64,000 nt of DNA from Neodiprion pinetum (GCF_021155775.2 NC_060235.2:19211598-19275597); one strand, 5' to 3'. Positions 26,961 to 41,779 are shown, counted from the first letter of the stretch. The notes: generated from the sequence alone by a model not told the origin. A program made the numbers and translations.

Positions 26961-29900
26961 TCAGCTTTCATTTCGTTTATCTTTTTTGTTCAACTTCCAT
27001 ACTGACATGGATTGCCCTCATTTTAAAACCAGCTTCTCAATTACATAGTCAAATCATAACAACTAATCAACAACGTACATACAATACAATTATACTCTAC
27101 GCATGTTAAAATATCATAATAATTATCATATAAATACATAACAATATAATTGTTTATAAAACGAAGGAACAAAAGTAAAACAATGATGCAGAAAATAAAT
27201 AGTTTGTCCAAGGGGGACAGAAATGTATAACTAGATCATAGGTAGGTATATGTATAGTCCATTATATTATATATTATATAATGTATTATTGCACGTCCCT
27301 TTTTCTAAGTATTATCACAATATAATGAATTTTTAAAAATAAACTAGGAGGAAAAAAAAAATCATCAACAATTTTTAATCTAAACTAAACAAAAAACAAC
27401 TAATAAATAATTTTTATTACAAATGTGTACGACTTTAAATGACGTTGATACAATTTTCGTGGTTACATGGCACGTGTTGTATTGAAGATTTTGACGATGT
27501 TTCGACAAGGGGATGTACAATAATTGATCAATCAATTGATTATTTATAACTACAAACCAGAGTTACTATTACAATAGGGCCTAGGTTTTACAATAATATG
27601 TAATATTCAGATATGTGTAAATTGCATTATAGCGAGAAGAAAAAACAACAATTTTAAGTATAATGCGACCACATACGATGCGTATCGAATAAAACTCACG
27701 CAGACTAGACATCAGTGATATTTTTAATACACCGAGAGTCCAGGCAGCTGTCGCATGCAGGATTAAAAAGTATCACACACATAAAATCGTCCGGGCAATT
27801 AGATCGTGGATCAACGGTGTAGTCAGCAAACTTTTGCGCAATAACTCGCAGAATTTTTTAAACACATAAGAATCGAAGATCTATCCTTGCCGAAAACCGA
27901 ACGTCACTTCGCCTTTCGGCGAAGTTTGCAAACTATCCGCACATCAATTCACCCAGAAGCAAAGCGAAACGCATTCAACAAAAAGTGGGAAAACTTTGAC
28001 GCCCAAGGCGACGAGATTTGAGCGAATATCAGAGGCGTAAGATCAGTTTTACCGTTTGTACAAGTCCCCGTATTTCGGCAATAAAAATCCAAGATGGCCG
28101 ACCGAGTTACGTACCTGACACTGTCGGGGTGAATTGGTTTAGGTTAGAAATTTGCGCGTCAAGACCTTTCTCCGATCTTGTATTTATGTATATTTTAACT
28201 ACGTTCAAGATATTAAGTAAAACTCGAAATCGCCGCAATGACAAATTAACAGGTATATACGGGTATATAAATAGGCAAATATAACACGATGTTAAAATAA
28301 GCGGCAGAGCGAAGAGGATTATTATGGATTTATGGCGCTAGCTAGAGTCTGATATGTAGACTGATTTTGGGTGAGGGGCACTATGTGTTAATTGGGTCTA
28401 TACACACGGCTCCTTCGTGACAATTTTATAATAGATCGGAAAAGAAAAAAAAAAAAAACAAAGAAATTTCGCTCTTCCTATCTTGGCTTTGATTGTTTTG
28501 TTTTTTTTTTCTTTTTATACATATATTTCAATTTTCACGTCGATTTTTCTCTCGTTTCAAACAGGTAGGTCGCTCAAAAATATTATACATCAACACACGA
28601 CGATCGGATATATTGTATGATATACAATTTGAATAAAAATTATTTATTACCACACGGTCCGAGGGTATTTTTGAACAAGTCGTTTTTTCTTTTGTCTCTT
28701 ACACTTACTCAATTTCAAATTTTGCTCGTCGAATTGTTGCATGAATAATTTCTTATCGCCGATAGAAATTTTTTTTTTTTTTTTTTTTCTGAAACAGCTG
28801 TACATAATATAGTACATAAGAAGAGGTGCAATATTACACGAAGGGCTTGTGACTTATCGCCAAGGTACATAAATGATGTATTATATTATATTTTCGCAGC
28901 CTACCTGCGTGGGCGACGCATGCGATTTAACGACCATATGCATATATATCACATACACGTAACTTTGTATAAGATATGTGTTAGTTAGCTACAGATTCTA
29001 CCGTAATCGTGTCATTTCCTTTCGCTTTGACTCTGATTTTTGAACCGATACATACAGTAACATCATTTACATTCACATATCTGTTTTACACGCATGATAA
29101 TGACGATACTCTTCGTATTTAAATTTTCTGAATCATTATCATTATCATTATTGTTAAATTGAATTATTACATATATTATATGTATAATTCGATTTATATC
29201 GCTAAACGTAGGTATACATGAATTTCTTATTTTAGTCCTGTTACAATTGCGTCGTGATTATGTATAAATATACATATATATATATATATATATATATCGT
29301 AATTTTTTACATATATGTATACATACATAATATTATATTGTATGTATATAAATATTGCGTAGCAGACAATTTTACAAAAAACATTACCCTGAAATAATGT
29401 ACTTTTCTGAAAATTCTTATTTCTATTTCACTTCGCTTCGTTTTTTTGTTATTTTTTTTTTTTTGTTTTTTTTTTTGTTATTTTTTGTTTGTTTCAAACG
29501 TGCAGTATTATCGTAATAATAATTATAATAATAATGACGGTAATATATGTCGCGGTAGCCGAGTGTTTAGTAACAGAATGCGGATGCGTATCTCACTGCA
29601 ACATCACATGTTACAATTTCTAGGTGCTCAATTATAACAAATTGATAAATTTGAATAAAATATTGACTACGTATTTTTTATTCAAATATTTTTCCCCGTG
29701 ATCTGGTAATATTCATCCCTCCAGCTCTGTGTTATTCGTAATTTTTATTTTTTCCTAACCGAGTGACAAGGAACGCTTCTGCACGTTTTAAATTCAACGC
29801 CAGTCAACTTCACCGCATGCGTAATAAAAACGGAACTTTGTAACAACTCCATTTTATCCCGTTTATTACAATTTGTCTTTTTTATTCTTCTTCACAATCG

Positions 29901-30269
29901 TGTCTAATAAGTTAACGATATACATTGTAAATTGATTTACATCCTTCCAGTACTAAATCTTAGTTTAACTTTTTATTCTTTTTCATATGTTTTCGTACTT
30001 TTTTTTTCCTTTTCGCAATTTTTTCGACACTGCTTTACACCGTTCTTACAAGTTTTTAAAGATATCATCACTATTGTACTCTCGACATGACACACACAGC
30101 TATACAATTTATCCGTCTCCTTTTTACCCTTTTTCCACTTCTTTTTCAACCTAAATACTTCGTATGTATTACGTGTTAAATATATTTTATACATGACCCT
30201 GTTTCATATAAAGGCTTCGTAACGCAAGTAATTCGTTTGGCCAAAAGAAAAAACGAAGATACAGGGAGA

Positions 30270-30293
30270 GGGGTGGGGGGGGGAAGGGGGGGG
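30270..30293 (-). repeat. Poly(C) double tract in mub sense
   Basis: The plus strand reads GGGG T G9 AA G8, so the minus strand carries C8, TT, C9, A and C4. It lies about 12 kb below the mub stop codon on the mub sense strand. Confidence 0.85.
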
Positions 30294-33200
30294 CGAGTGA
30301 ATTTAAACAAAACGAAAATGAAACAAGAGCTAAATTTTCACAATTACCGCACTCTTTTTTTCTTCTATATTTGGATCAGGGATTCAATTCGCGATATGTC
30401 CGATCGACAGCGGTTTAATACGTACGTACGTACCTGTCTCAACTTTGCATAACAGTGGCCTTTGAAATTGATCTTACATCAAGTATTACTATTTTAAATA
30501 CAAACAGGAAATACTGTTGATCGCGAGTTTTAGTTTTCACAACTCGAACGAGGAACAAGAGAGAAGAGAAAAAAAAAAGAAAGAAAATAATAATTATCAC
30601 GCGAAAATTTCTCACTTTACGATACTAATAACGATATAAGATCGTATTGCGGTTATAATACATCGTACGTACGGATAACATATATATATATATATATATA
30701 TATATCGTACTGAGAAGCCTCCCGATAATATAATTACCCTACACATATATATTTTTATATATCAGGTATCTTTTTTTAAAACCCATAATTAAAATTGCTC
30801 TTAAACATGTACAAGTTTATAATGCACATAGCAGCGTTAGCTGTTCGGTTATAAATAACCTGCTGTTTGAATCAATATTTACGACTGCGATAGTATTACA
30901 TATGGTTTAAAAAAAAAAAAGTGAAAAACAAAAAAGAAAATTCTTCATTACATCATATCCTTCTTATTTGTTCGTGCATTTAAAGCTAATCGATAAGACA
31001 ATTAATAATAATTATATTGGTGTCCATACCTCTTGCGACATAATACTCTCCTATTTGCGTCAAAAATGTTGTAAAAACGATATTACTTCGATTATTAAAA
31101 ATTTACAGCGAACGAAGCGGAATAATTTACATCGTCGGTTAAGAAGTAACAAGGAGCCAAAAATTAATAGGAGAAAAGTAAAAAATTCACCCGGTTTGTT
31201 GTAAGAATTTCAGTGCTTAATTGTAACAATTGAAATCACCTCAACGATTTTTATTATTGGCACTAGTTCACACATCTATTAGCTTGGCACGCGGTTGAGC
31301 TGATATTACCTCTACTACATACTTTGACGGGATAATTCTTTCCAACTTGGCACAAAATCTGTCTCGAAGTGACGTTTCTCTTTCTTCTTCTCTTTTCACC
31401 TACTTGTTTCAATAATTTTTTAAAAGTATTATTATTATTATTATTATTATATTTAAAAAAATTTTCATCACTATTTATCCACCATACAAAAAATATGCCT
31501 CCAAAAAACTACCAAGTCCGCCGTTTGAAGTCGATTTTGTTAAATTTATTTATTACTTCAATATTTTTTTTCTTCTTTTTATTTGTTTCAAATTGTCGAC
31601 AGGTTATAATGATTAGTTTTAGAGACGAACACGTTTATAACATCCTATAAAAACTAAGTTATTATTACTTTATTATTATTTTCTTTCTTTTAATTATTAT
31701 TATTCTTAGCTGATTGCCTTGCGTTACGTTTTAAAGGTTGGGAACTGATTCACGCTTTTCACAATTTTGTCTCCTTGGATTTCTTAATTATTTTTCCATC
31801 TTTCTTTATTTTGTGTTCCCTTCTGCTTTTGGAACTCCTATTATTCTCGATGAAGGTGGTTTTAGTTCTCAGTATAATGTGCAGTTAGAATTAAGGCCCC
31901 TGCTCTAACAGATTGCTCTATGCCTCGACAAGAATTCTTGCTTCAATTCGACAAGATTTTTTTAAAAATGTTTCTGTTTCATATTATCCAAAAACCTAAA
32001 CGATACATTCGAAAAACGATTTTGTTTTTTCTTTTCTTTTATTTAGACCAATTGGGAAGAATACTTACGATTGAAATGACCATTCTACGTAAAACCTCGT
32101 GAGAGAAAATCTTAAAAGAAAACTTTACGAATATAAAAATAAATCAACGATCGTTTCTAAATTCAAAATCAAGCTCGAGCAATACTGCGGAAGTTTCGAG
32201 TATTTACAATTTTTTTCCTTTATACATAGAGCAGATGCTTTCAGATTCGATCATGAGAAGCAGTCAGTGATTAGAAAGGGATATATAAACGGTTGTGTCT
32301 AATGTCTCAATGACTGGTGCACAATAAAATTCAATTCAACTGTCGAAAGAAAAATACGTCATTTGATAATAGTAATAATAATAAAAGTATTTCGCAATAA
32401 AACAACTGTAAGAGAATCTTGTTACTATCCGATAGCTGGCTATATAAATTAGACATAATTATACTTAGCGCGTAACTGTACATTTGCGTATGTACGATAC
32501 AATAAGTATGCGAATCCCTAAAAGATTTGATTGAATCGAAATTGTTATACCTCTTAGATATAATAATACGTATGATAATGATAGTAACAATAATTATCAT
32601 AATGATAATGATAGTTGGTACAGTGAATAAATAGATGAGCGGTATTGGAGCAAGAGATATACGTAATTTATACTATGTATAATCTATATATTAACTTTTT
32701 AATCTATTTAATAATAAAGTTATTTAGTATTTGTTCTCAGATATGTATCTGAAATTTATTTTATACAATATATATGTATATCATATACCATTGTTTCTGT
32801 GCAATTGCATCAACTGTAAAATTTTGGTTTGAAACAAACGAAACGGAAAAAAAAAAAAAAATTATTTTTCTCAATCAAAAAGACGTCGAAATATTTTCTA
32901 ATATTCAAAAATTTTTAGAGTCAAGTAAATATACAAAGACTTTTCACTGATCGTGAATTGGTCGCCCATTAGCCACTTCACAATAGTCGTATCTGTTTTT
33001 GTTTTTCTTTTCCCCTCTTCTTTTATAATCCCCGGTGAATCGTACCTTGTAATAATATTAATTGCCTAGGTGAAATGTTGGAATCATTTTTGTTTTTTTT
33101 TGTTTTTTTTACCATCAGTATCTTACTGATATTGATACGAACTCGTATCGCTTGGGTTCCTTCTTCCTTCTCATTTTCTATCTTCAATTACGTTTAAATT

Positions 33201-36200
33201 CAATCTTTACATTAATATACACTCAACGTCGTAGCCGCACTGGTATTTTTTATCAGTCTATTCATTTTGTTCGGTACATATAATGCCACTCGCCGCCAAT
33301 GCGTCTACGTTCGTAAATATCGGTAATATAGTGTATGTTGTTGAAAAAACAGGAAAAAAAAAAAAAAGAAAAATGAAAATAGAAAAAGCAACAATACAAC
33401 AAAAAACCAAAAAAAAAAAAAAAACAATTTGATTACCTTACATTTCCTGTTCAAATATTGTTCAACTGTTTTTCTTTTTCTTTTTTTCTGATTAGTTTAC
33501 AATTTACTTTATTATTAATTACTTAAATTTTTTACTTTTTTTTTTTTTTTATTTCTTACTCGTCGTTCTAAAAAAATTGCCCTTAACTACTATTACTATA
33601 TATTTCAAAATCTAATCACAGCAATATTTATTGTTGATACACAATCATACCGCGTCTTCTCTCACTAATTTTTCATCTAAGTATACTATAATTAATCAAT
33701 AATTTAATTATTCAATGAGTCAATCAATATTGATAACGTCAAGTCGTCGAGGGGCCGAAGCAAGACAGTTTGGATGTTTTTAAATTGAATGTAAGACCGA
33801 CAAAGTATTCTAGGGATAATTACGCCGCGTGAAATTTACTAGAATACCTTGAAGATTGACGATATTTTTATAATCGATCGACGAATTAATTCTTCTCCCA
33901 GGCAGCAAGATATGACGAAAAGTTTTAAAAATACAGGAGACAGATGGAGAAAATTCTACTGTCACGAATAGAAATTAAATATCAACAAGGAAGCATCGGA
34001 GTGGTGGAGGAATTTTGGCACGCGTTGGAAGTGTTCGTAACTCGAAGATACAACGGATTTTCAATTTGAATTCAGATAATAACGCGAGATGATTTAGTTG
34101 TAGCATTCGCAGATATCCAAAGATTTTCCATACGGGAAAATTTATTGCTCTTCTTTTCATTTTTCAAGAGTCAGAATGATAAGTATTCTCGATCGTTGGC
34201 ACAGAATAACTTTCTTCCTTCTGTGCAATAGCTCGCATAAAAGGCAGATACAATTGTTCTTCTCAACAATGAATTACAATGTGATTGAAATTATTGTTTT
34301 TTTTTTGGTTTTCTCTCTCCACACGTTAACGTTAAAATCAGACTATGCCACAATCGCAATCAATCTGCCTGAGATGCTGCGTTGAAGTGTATCTCGCAAA
34401 ATACTGATATTGGATAGAGAGAGAGAGAGAGAGAGAGAGCGGCAAAATAACGCCTCGTATTTCGAACTTAGGCTTTAAATTCGCACTTTTATCTCGCTAC
34501 TATATTTCTTTTTTTTTTCTTTGTTTTTCTTTTTTTTTTTTTGTTTTCATTTATCCTAATTTTTAATTGTATAATAAATATATATTACTATTCATACTTC
34601 ACATAATAATAGAATAATGATAATAATAATTTTTTTGTTTGGTTTTTCCCTTCATTTTGTCGTCACTTTTTTTTTTTTTATTCACGTCTTATTCTTCTTC
34701 TTCTTCCTCGTCTTCTTCGTATTCACAACTGAATTTTGCCTCGAAAATGACTTAACGTTTCAATAAGAAAGTAATTTGAAAAAATTAAATCATTTAATGA
34801 TTCTTTTTTCTTTCACGTATAACATATATTATATGTACGTATAATTGTAGTCGTTAACATCATATGCATATACGAGTAAATATTTGGTTCACAAGTCTAT
34901 TATAGTTTTTTGTTTTGTTTGTTTGTTTGTTTTTTTTTCTTTCTTTTTTTTTTTTTTTCTCTTTTGCTAAAGTCAATCGTATAATTAACGCCGGCTCATT
35001 GAATTCGCATCATCATTCGCAAGGTAAAACACGTATTGCAGCAGTAAAATGATATCATTTTATCCAAGTCAGACAGTCGTATATACATAAGGTCTTCATC
35101 ATCGAGTGTCCTTGAACACTGCATAACAAGTATAAAATAACACCGTATAATAATAATATTAATTAATAATAGTAACTAATAACTATCAACAATAATAATT
35201 TCGAATTGAGTTTGCATGCAAAAGCTACGCAACTACAATTTTTATATAAATATGACGTATTTTGAGTACTTTGTACTCGTTGTCAGTTCCACAATTCGCA
35301 GGCTCGACGGCTCGTCGTAATTGAATTGTAAAAAATATTGCCAAGGTAAACTGTTTATTGTTGTGAATTTACGAGTGATGCTAGAAGATTGAAATTCGAT
35401 CGTAAACTTCTAATCAATCCGCGAAAGTTCTTCGGCGTGTCTAGCGCTTTTTTACAAGTTTCAGACAAGCTACGCAAGAAGAAAACTGATTTCAAATGTA
35501 CTTAGTGCTCAAAATTTAACTCAAGTCATACTTTGATGCTTTTGTTTGCACAATTTTCAGTACATTTGACTTGTCACTTGCAATCTGTCGTAAGTCCGAA
35601 GAACTCTATCTTCCTTGCCTTGGAACTCGATTCACAAGAGGGGAAAACAAAAAAAAAAAAATGACACGCCAGACTTGCTTGAACCCAGAGTAGGATCCTC
35701 GATTCTTATAAATTGATTGCAAGTCGGTCAGAAACAGATCCAATTACCGCGAGCAACGTTGAGCGTGTCCGTAGAATTTCGACTGTGCCACATTTGTCGA
35801 TTAAAAAGAATAAAAAAAAAAAAAAGAAAAGAAAACAGTCTAACATCAACCAGTCTAGAAATACTCGCACGAATATCTTACTACTATCATTCTTCTCCTA
35901 ATTATTATTTTCCTTCCTCCTCTTCGGCCTCTTCTCATTCACCTTTCCTTAGTCCTCTTTTTACTTTAAAATTTTTTTTTCATTATCTTTGTTTAAATAT
36001 ATAAAAATGAAAACTAACATATCTTTGGCTTGTTCCCTTTACCAATCGTCAGCAGCAGCTCGTGGGGCTGCAGCATCATGTCGCAATGCGTACTTTATAC
36101 AAGTTATTACACTTCAACAAAGTGCTCCAACATGTTTCATATTTGTTTGCGCGTATTTAACCACGTAATAACGTCTCACGTTACGCGTAATAATTACTGC

Positions 36201-36280
36201 AAAAAGTTGGTTGGATGAACACAATTTTGGCTCAGCCCCAAACGCTTTGACAGCATTGTGTATATATGTGTCTCGCTATG

Positions 36281-36310
36281 TACATATATATATATATATA
36301 TATTTATGTA

Positions 36311-36369
<59 letters not shown>

Positions 36370-36377
36370 ATGTATAT
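36281..36377 (+). repeat. Compound AT/GT microsatellite
   Basis: Two AT blocks separated by TTTATGTATGC, then a GT run from about 36349 to 36369. Open frames reading Tyr-Ile repeats are artefacts of this. Confidence 0.9.
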
Positions 36378-36611
36378 CCTTTTTACTCTTTACTGTTTCT
36401 TTGTTTCATCTCCAACATTTGCTTCTTCTTCAAACTCTTTCCGTAGAGCCCGTCTTTAGTGAATCGAAGATTTAACGATGTGGTTCGGTGTTATGTAATG
36501 ATACGCTGGGATCGCCATTCCTGCTGTCTCCATCGATATCCTGTAACACCATGGAAACAAACGGTTGATCAATTCGCCCTGTTCTCATTTTCCTCTACAG
36601 TATATACATAC

Positions 36612-36651
<40 letters not shown>

Positions 36652-37219
36652 TACATAAGCACTCTTATCGCTAATAATACGGACCCTTTCCGGCTCCCGA
36701 GAGACTTTCACGAAAAACATTTTTCTTGCAACATATGAAGATCATTCAACGATTCCTTCGCTTAAACTTTTTGTAACAAACGTCAAGCGTAGAGTTTTAC
36801 GGAAAATCTCTCAAGTTCGGGCTTGATCCACTTAATGCGTGCACCCGCGATAACATCTTTTTTTCCTCGCAAGTTATAAAACTCATGCGACATAAACATC
36901 GAAAGTATATTCCGAAGCTTTCAAGCGTTTCCTAATTAAATATGCACGAGCTTCTTTCGTTAATCTCAAAGGGAATATAATAGACTTTTGATTGTTCACT
37001 GTTTTCGTGATTAAAATCGTATCAACAAGATCTTTTGTTTTTGCTTTTTGACAAAAATCGAAACTGGTAAAACACATCAGAATAGGTACAAGGAACCTGA
37101 CGTTTGTACAGTCAAGTACAGTACAATCTGAACGAGAATCACCAATTTTTTATATCGATTATATCAATGAATTTCAAGTAATTAATAACTATATTTAACG
37201 GAATTCTCTTTGTTCTTTA

Positions 37220-37652
37220 CACTGAGAAAAATTTCATTTGTTATTATGGTAACGAGAAAAATTCAGTAAAACAGGTATCGTTAAAAAAAACTGTTTGAAT
37301 ATTGTTGAGTTCACGAAAAACGAGGTACGCGTAAACATTTTGCGCTATTGTCGATCCTTTTTTGGTAATTGCAACGCGAAATTAGTTTGTTCGGTATACT
37401 GGTAATTTTTTAGTTAAATAAGGCTTTAACATCAATTTATTGTTGAGCAAGCATTAAATTTTCGCAACAGTTACAAGAAAATGTAGTAACAATGATCGTA
37501 ATGAGAAATAAGATTAACAGATACTAGACTTTCTGGTAACAGCTACAAAACTAATTTTCATTTTATACATAGAACTATATTTTTCGATCGTGGTAAAAAA
37601 TGAACATAATTAAGGACTGAGCGGTAACCGGAACTAAAAAGTTCTCTCAGTG
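37220..37652 (+). mobile_element. MITE-like non-autonomous DNA transposon, copy 2 (433 bp)
   Basis: Begins CACTGAGAAAAATTT and ends AGTTCTCTCAGTG, which is its imperfect inverted repeat. Flanked by TA on both sides (37218-37219 and 37653-37654). The body matches the copy at 23092-23518 over nearly its full length in the same orientation, with shared blocks such as ATTCAGTAAAACAGGTATCG, CACGAAAAACGAGGTACGCG and AGACTTTCTGGTAACAGCTA. TA duplications and short inverted repeats point to the Tc1/mariner group. No coding capacity. Confidence 0.8.
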
Positions 37653-38492
37653 TAGTTTTTCTTTTCCATTATTCAAAACAGTTCGTCTCTACTGTCTTAC
37701 TGAAGGGGTGACGATGTAACCATTAATTCTAGCATTCTTCAGTGAGGTAAAATAAAAAAAAAAAAATATATATATGTATATAGACGAATGACTCGACAGT
37801 ATGTATGAAAATGTCAAGAAAATTTGTCTTTGCATCGTACATTGTACAGAAGAAACAAAGAACCGTAAAATTTGCAAACACATTGTTACATCAATGTTCG
37901 CCCGACGGAAAACGTGGTTTGAACAGTTCGATAATCGTATTTTACAAGATAAGGAATAAAAAATATTACTATAGATAAATTTAAGTAACGTTTAAAAACA
38001 AAAATTAAAATTCAATATACATTAGGTGTATAACAATATTAAAAATTTGGTAATAAAAACGTCGTTGAAATAAAAAAAAAAATAAACAAAAATAAAAAAA
38101 AAAATTTGAAACTGATAAATTTAAATTGAAAGATGTCGTACAAAGTTATGTTATACAAAAATATACAGGTAGGTACGTATGTAGATACATATGTAATGTA
38201 TATAATATAAGTAATGTCTGTGTTGTCGCGTTACCAGCATAAAGATAACAATTTTCAATACAAATTCGATCAAAGACTGGTTTTTTTTTTTTTTTCGTTC
38301 GTTTTCTTTTCAAGTGGTTAAACAGGGGAAGTAGAATAAGAGGACTACAAAGGAGTGGATGGTGCTTACCGGTAGCGGGCAGGAGCCTGGGTCAAGTTGG
38401 TTGGATGGATACATCTTCGCTCTCTCTCGCTCTCTTTTTCTCTTTAGATCTCTCTGAACGAGTCTCCCCGCTCTTCGGCATGTACGTTTTAC

Positions 38493-38576
38493 AATATATA
38501 TATATATAAATATATGTACAGATATATTTATACATTCGTATATGTATGTATATACCTATATATATATACATACAGT
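38493..38576 (+). repeat. AT-rich microsatellite cluster
   Basis: Several short AT runs with GTATGTA interruptions. Confidence 0.8.
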
Positions 38577-40024
38577 CTTATCATCGAAATTATTAGCATC
38601 ATTTTCGTCGAAGAAGAACCATCAAAGGAACAACAATTATATCAGAGTTAAAATTTTTCTGCGTACAACATTTTCACCTTTTTCTTTCTTTGATCTTCGA
38701 AGATCGCACACCCTCGCACAACTATCACAAAATAGAAAAAAAAAAAAGAGAAATATCAATCGATTATTTAAATTATCATTACTATTGTTGTAGAAATTCA
38801 AACGTTCTGTCGAACAATCATATTTAATAACGTGTAAGTAGCGAATAGAAGATCATCGATTCGAAATTGCAAGTTCTTCCATCAGATATGCAAATTTTTT
38901 TTTTTTCACCATGTCGTAATTAAGCAAAGTAACAATACGTATTTACAAATTATTAGATTTTTTTGTTAATTTTTTTTTTTCTGTTTTCTTTTTGGGCGGA
39001 TGGGGGTTTATCACAACTCGATGGAGTTATCGTCGGGAGATACGTACAATGGACCTGTATGAACGTGGAAGGGGATACACAAATTATGAAATTGCAAAAG
39101 AACGGACGTGAAATATAATGTATTTCCATCAAATGAATTTTTGGAAAGAAAAGGAAAAGTATAACGATTACACGCATAGAGAGAAAGTAAACTAAATTCA
39201 CTAAAGCGTTTCTAAGAACAATTTCAATCGTTAGGAATGAAAAACAGAGTCTATGTTATAATTTTCTCTTCTTCTTTTTTAGTAATTGCAAAATATATAC
39301 CCTGGATCCGCGTATACAATACACGCATTTGCAAAGTCCATTCTTTTGCAATTTCAGATTTGAAAGGAAGACAAAGGAATATGTTTGTATTAAATATGCC
39401 TAGCTTTATTCAACAAGGTGATACAGAATAGCCATGTTTTTTTTTTCCTTCAATTTTTCGTCTTTTCTTTTTTCTTCTTCTTTCTTTCGCTAAGCACACA
39501 ATGTATAATAATAGCTTCAGCAATATGTGCGTGAAGAAATTCAACCACACATGCTTATATCTTCCTATGGTCCTGGCCTACAATAATGCGACGTATGAAT
39601 ACTCCCATATTTATTTTTCATTTATTTTCATTTTTTTTTTTCTTTCTTCTAAATTGATTATTACGTTACTAAGAAATGAAGTCAATGTTTTCATATAGTA
39701 TCTGTTTATATAAAAAAAAAAAATAATAATAATAATAGATATTAATATATATATAAAGAACACACAATCATATTTCGTCGGTAACGTTGCCGGACCAATT
39801 GTATGGTACATATTTGAAAGATTTTGAATTTTCTCGTGTTACGCCAGTATGAAAGATGAATTACTTTCAGAATAACGCCCGCAAATCAATTATATTATAC
39901 ATAATTAACTGGTCTAGCAATTTGCAACTTCAGATTTGATTGGGATTTTTATTCAATTTACAATAATTATGATTATAATCGCGATTTGAAAAAATCAACT
40001 ATCTTGATTATTAAAGGTATATCG

Positions 40025-40026
<2 letters not shown>

Positions 40027-40102
<76 letters not shown>
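40027..40102 (+). repeat. Long (TC)n microsatellite
   Basis: About 75 bp of TC repeat with one phase slip near 40090, followed by a short AT block. In mub sense it is (GA)n. Confidence 0.95.
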
Positions 40103-40640
40103 ATATATATCTCCCTCTCGTATTAACTTTCCACTCTCTCTCTTTCTTCCTTTTACTCTTATTAACACTACAGAATTGAGCACACGAATATTCATATAGA
40201 AAGAAGACAGAAAGCTTCAATTGTTAACAGTAGGTATTTTTTTTTTTTTTTGTGTGTTCTATTTTTGCGTTTACTATTTCACTTTCAGATTTAGATTCAG
40301 GAGAAACAGAATAACAACAAAAGAGAAGAAATAACAAAAGAAGCAGTTCTTTTCGGGCTAGGAATTGATACGTTGAATGATCAAAAGTATTACAAAATGT
40401 CAATCTACGTTTATTCAATCGAGACGATTTTCAATATGATATGAATTCGAATTTTCTTGTTTTTTCAAGAATTACAAAAATATTAGAAATATTGACATTA
40501 GATACATGAACGCTGATATATTGTACAGAGGAAGAGACCGCTGATAAAAAAAAAAAAGACCATTTACTTCATACGTTGCTTGACATGACATGATTGTTGT
40601 TTTGAGTGATTAATTTATTGTATCAATGATGCAGTGCGTA

Positions 40641-40708
40641 TCTCTCTTTCTCTCTCTCTCTCTCTCTCTCCCTCTCGATCTCTCTCTGTGTGTGTGTTTG
40701 CGTGTGTG
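40641..40708 (+). repeat. Compound CT/GT microsatellite
   Basis: CT repeat with small interruptions, then a GT run. About 550 bp from the long TC repeat. Confidence 0.9.
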
Positions 40709-40784
40709 AGTGTGAAGATAGGTAGATACGATGCTTTACGAAACACAGTACAGTTGAATAGAGTATATGAGTAAATATAAAAAT

Positions 40785-40907
40785 GATAATAATAATAATA
40801 ATAATGATAATAATAATAATAGGAATAATAATACGCTATTTATGTGTATATATATATATATACACACATAATATATATATATACATATACATTATACATA
40901 TATATAT
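40785..40907 (+). repeat. AAT then AT microsatellite cluster
   Basis: (AAT/ATA)n from 40785 to about 40832, then AT runs to 40907. Confidence 0.9.
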
Positions 40908-41066
40908 CAAGGATAATCTAAACTGTATCGCATCAAGAGGCAACCAAGAAGAGTTTAGTGAATAATAAACTCTCAAAATTTATCACTACCATACTATATT
41001 CTCCATATTCCATATCGATTTTGCGATTCCACGCAAATCAACTCATTTGCTTTTCGAATTGGTTTC

Positions 41067-41072
41067 TTTATT
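41067..41072 (-). terminator. mub: First AATAAA below the mub stop codon
   Basis: TTTATT on the plus strand gives AATAAA on the minus strand, about 1.44 kb below the stop. By eye this is the nearest canonical signal. Others follow at 40614-40619 and 40410-40415. In AT-rich DNA such hexamers arise often by chance, so the true 3' end is uncertain. Confidence 0.3.
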
Positions 41073-41699
41073 CTTTTTCTTCTTCTTCCTAGTTATTTTT
41101 CAAAATCAAAACACAATCTGTGTGTACATATATATAGTGATGTAAGTTACATGATAGCCGACACGGATACGTGTACAGAATTAACATTATTTTCTTTCTG
41201 GTATTTTTTTCAATCACACTTTCCTTCTCGTCACATACATATACATGAGTATAGTAAGAGACCAATGCTAATACCCAGAACCAAGCATTTTTGTTTTTAC
41301 TTCGCTTTCATAGTATCACGGATTCGTGCGTAAAAAAAAAAAAATTGACAACAGGTATGCAATGCCTTTTTATGCCATATATACATATATAAATATTGTA
41401 TGATTAGTATGATTAATTATGATCAATATTTATATGATTGGTTTTTTTTTTTTTTTCATCCTTCAAAGGCGTTGCAGAGATAAGTGATTACAACTTGATG
41501 ATTGACAAATTGTGGAATGACACTTGCGATTGCAAAGTATCAGAACAATCTTGTGTTACGCTTGCGTGAAATTTTCGCGACTTTCAATTTTTTTTTCTTC
41601 TTCCTTATTTAAAATTCTTTAGCAGCAAGATTCATGATTCGCGATAATATCGCAGTGTATGGTGCTGACAAAATAGTCGTCTATGATTTGTATGTACGA

Positions 41700-41779
41700 T
41701 AAACATGTACATGTACATGTACACATGTATATTTGTATATATACATACATATAAATATATATATATATATATATATAAA
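41700..41779 (+). repeat. ACATGT tandem and AT microsatellite
   Basis: ACATGT is tandemly repeated near 41703-41728, each unit palindromic, followed by an AT run. Confidence 0.85.

Larger units (their letters stand above)
26970..37217. other. Simple-repeat-rich region; possible distal mub 3' UTR or intergenic
   Basis: No coding signature. Unusually dense in T and A homopolymers and microsatellites: AT at 29273-29297 and 30680-30705, ATT at 31428-31451, AG at 34416-34439, AT then GT at 36281-36377, AT at 36600-36651. Also a G-rich double tract at 30270-30293. It lies downstream of mub on that gene's strand, so some may be transcribed as an extended 3' UTR, which I cannot establish. Confidence 0.4.

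Noticed and set aside
29545..29630. tRNA-like start (CGCGGTAGCCGAGTG resembles a class II tRNA A box)
   Set aside because: No B box (GGTTCGANTCC) and no closing acceptor stem in the expected distance.
36211..36475. Open frames with Tyr-Ile repeats
   Set aside because: Translations of the AT microsatellite.
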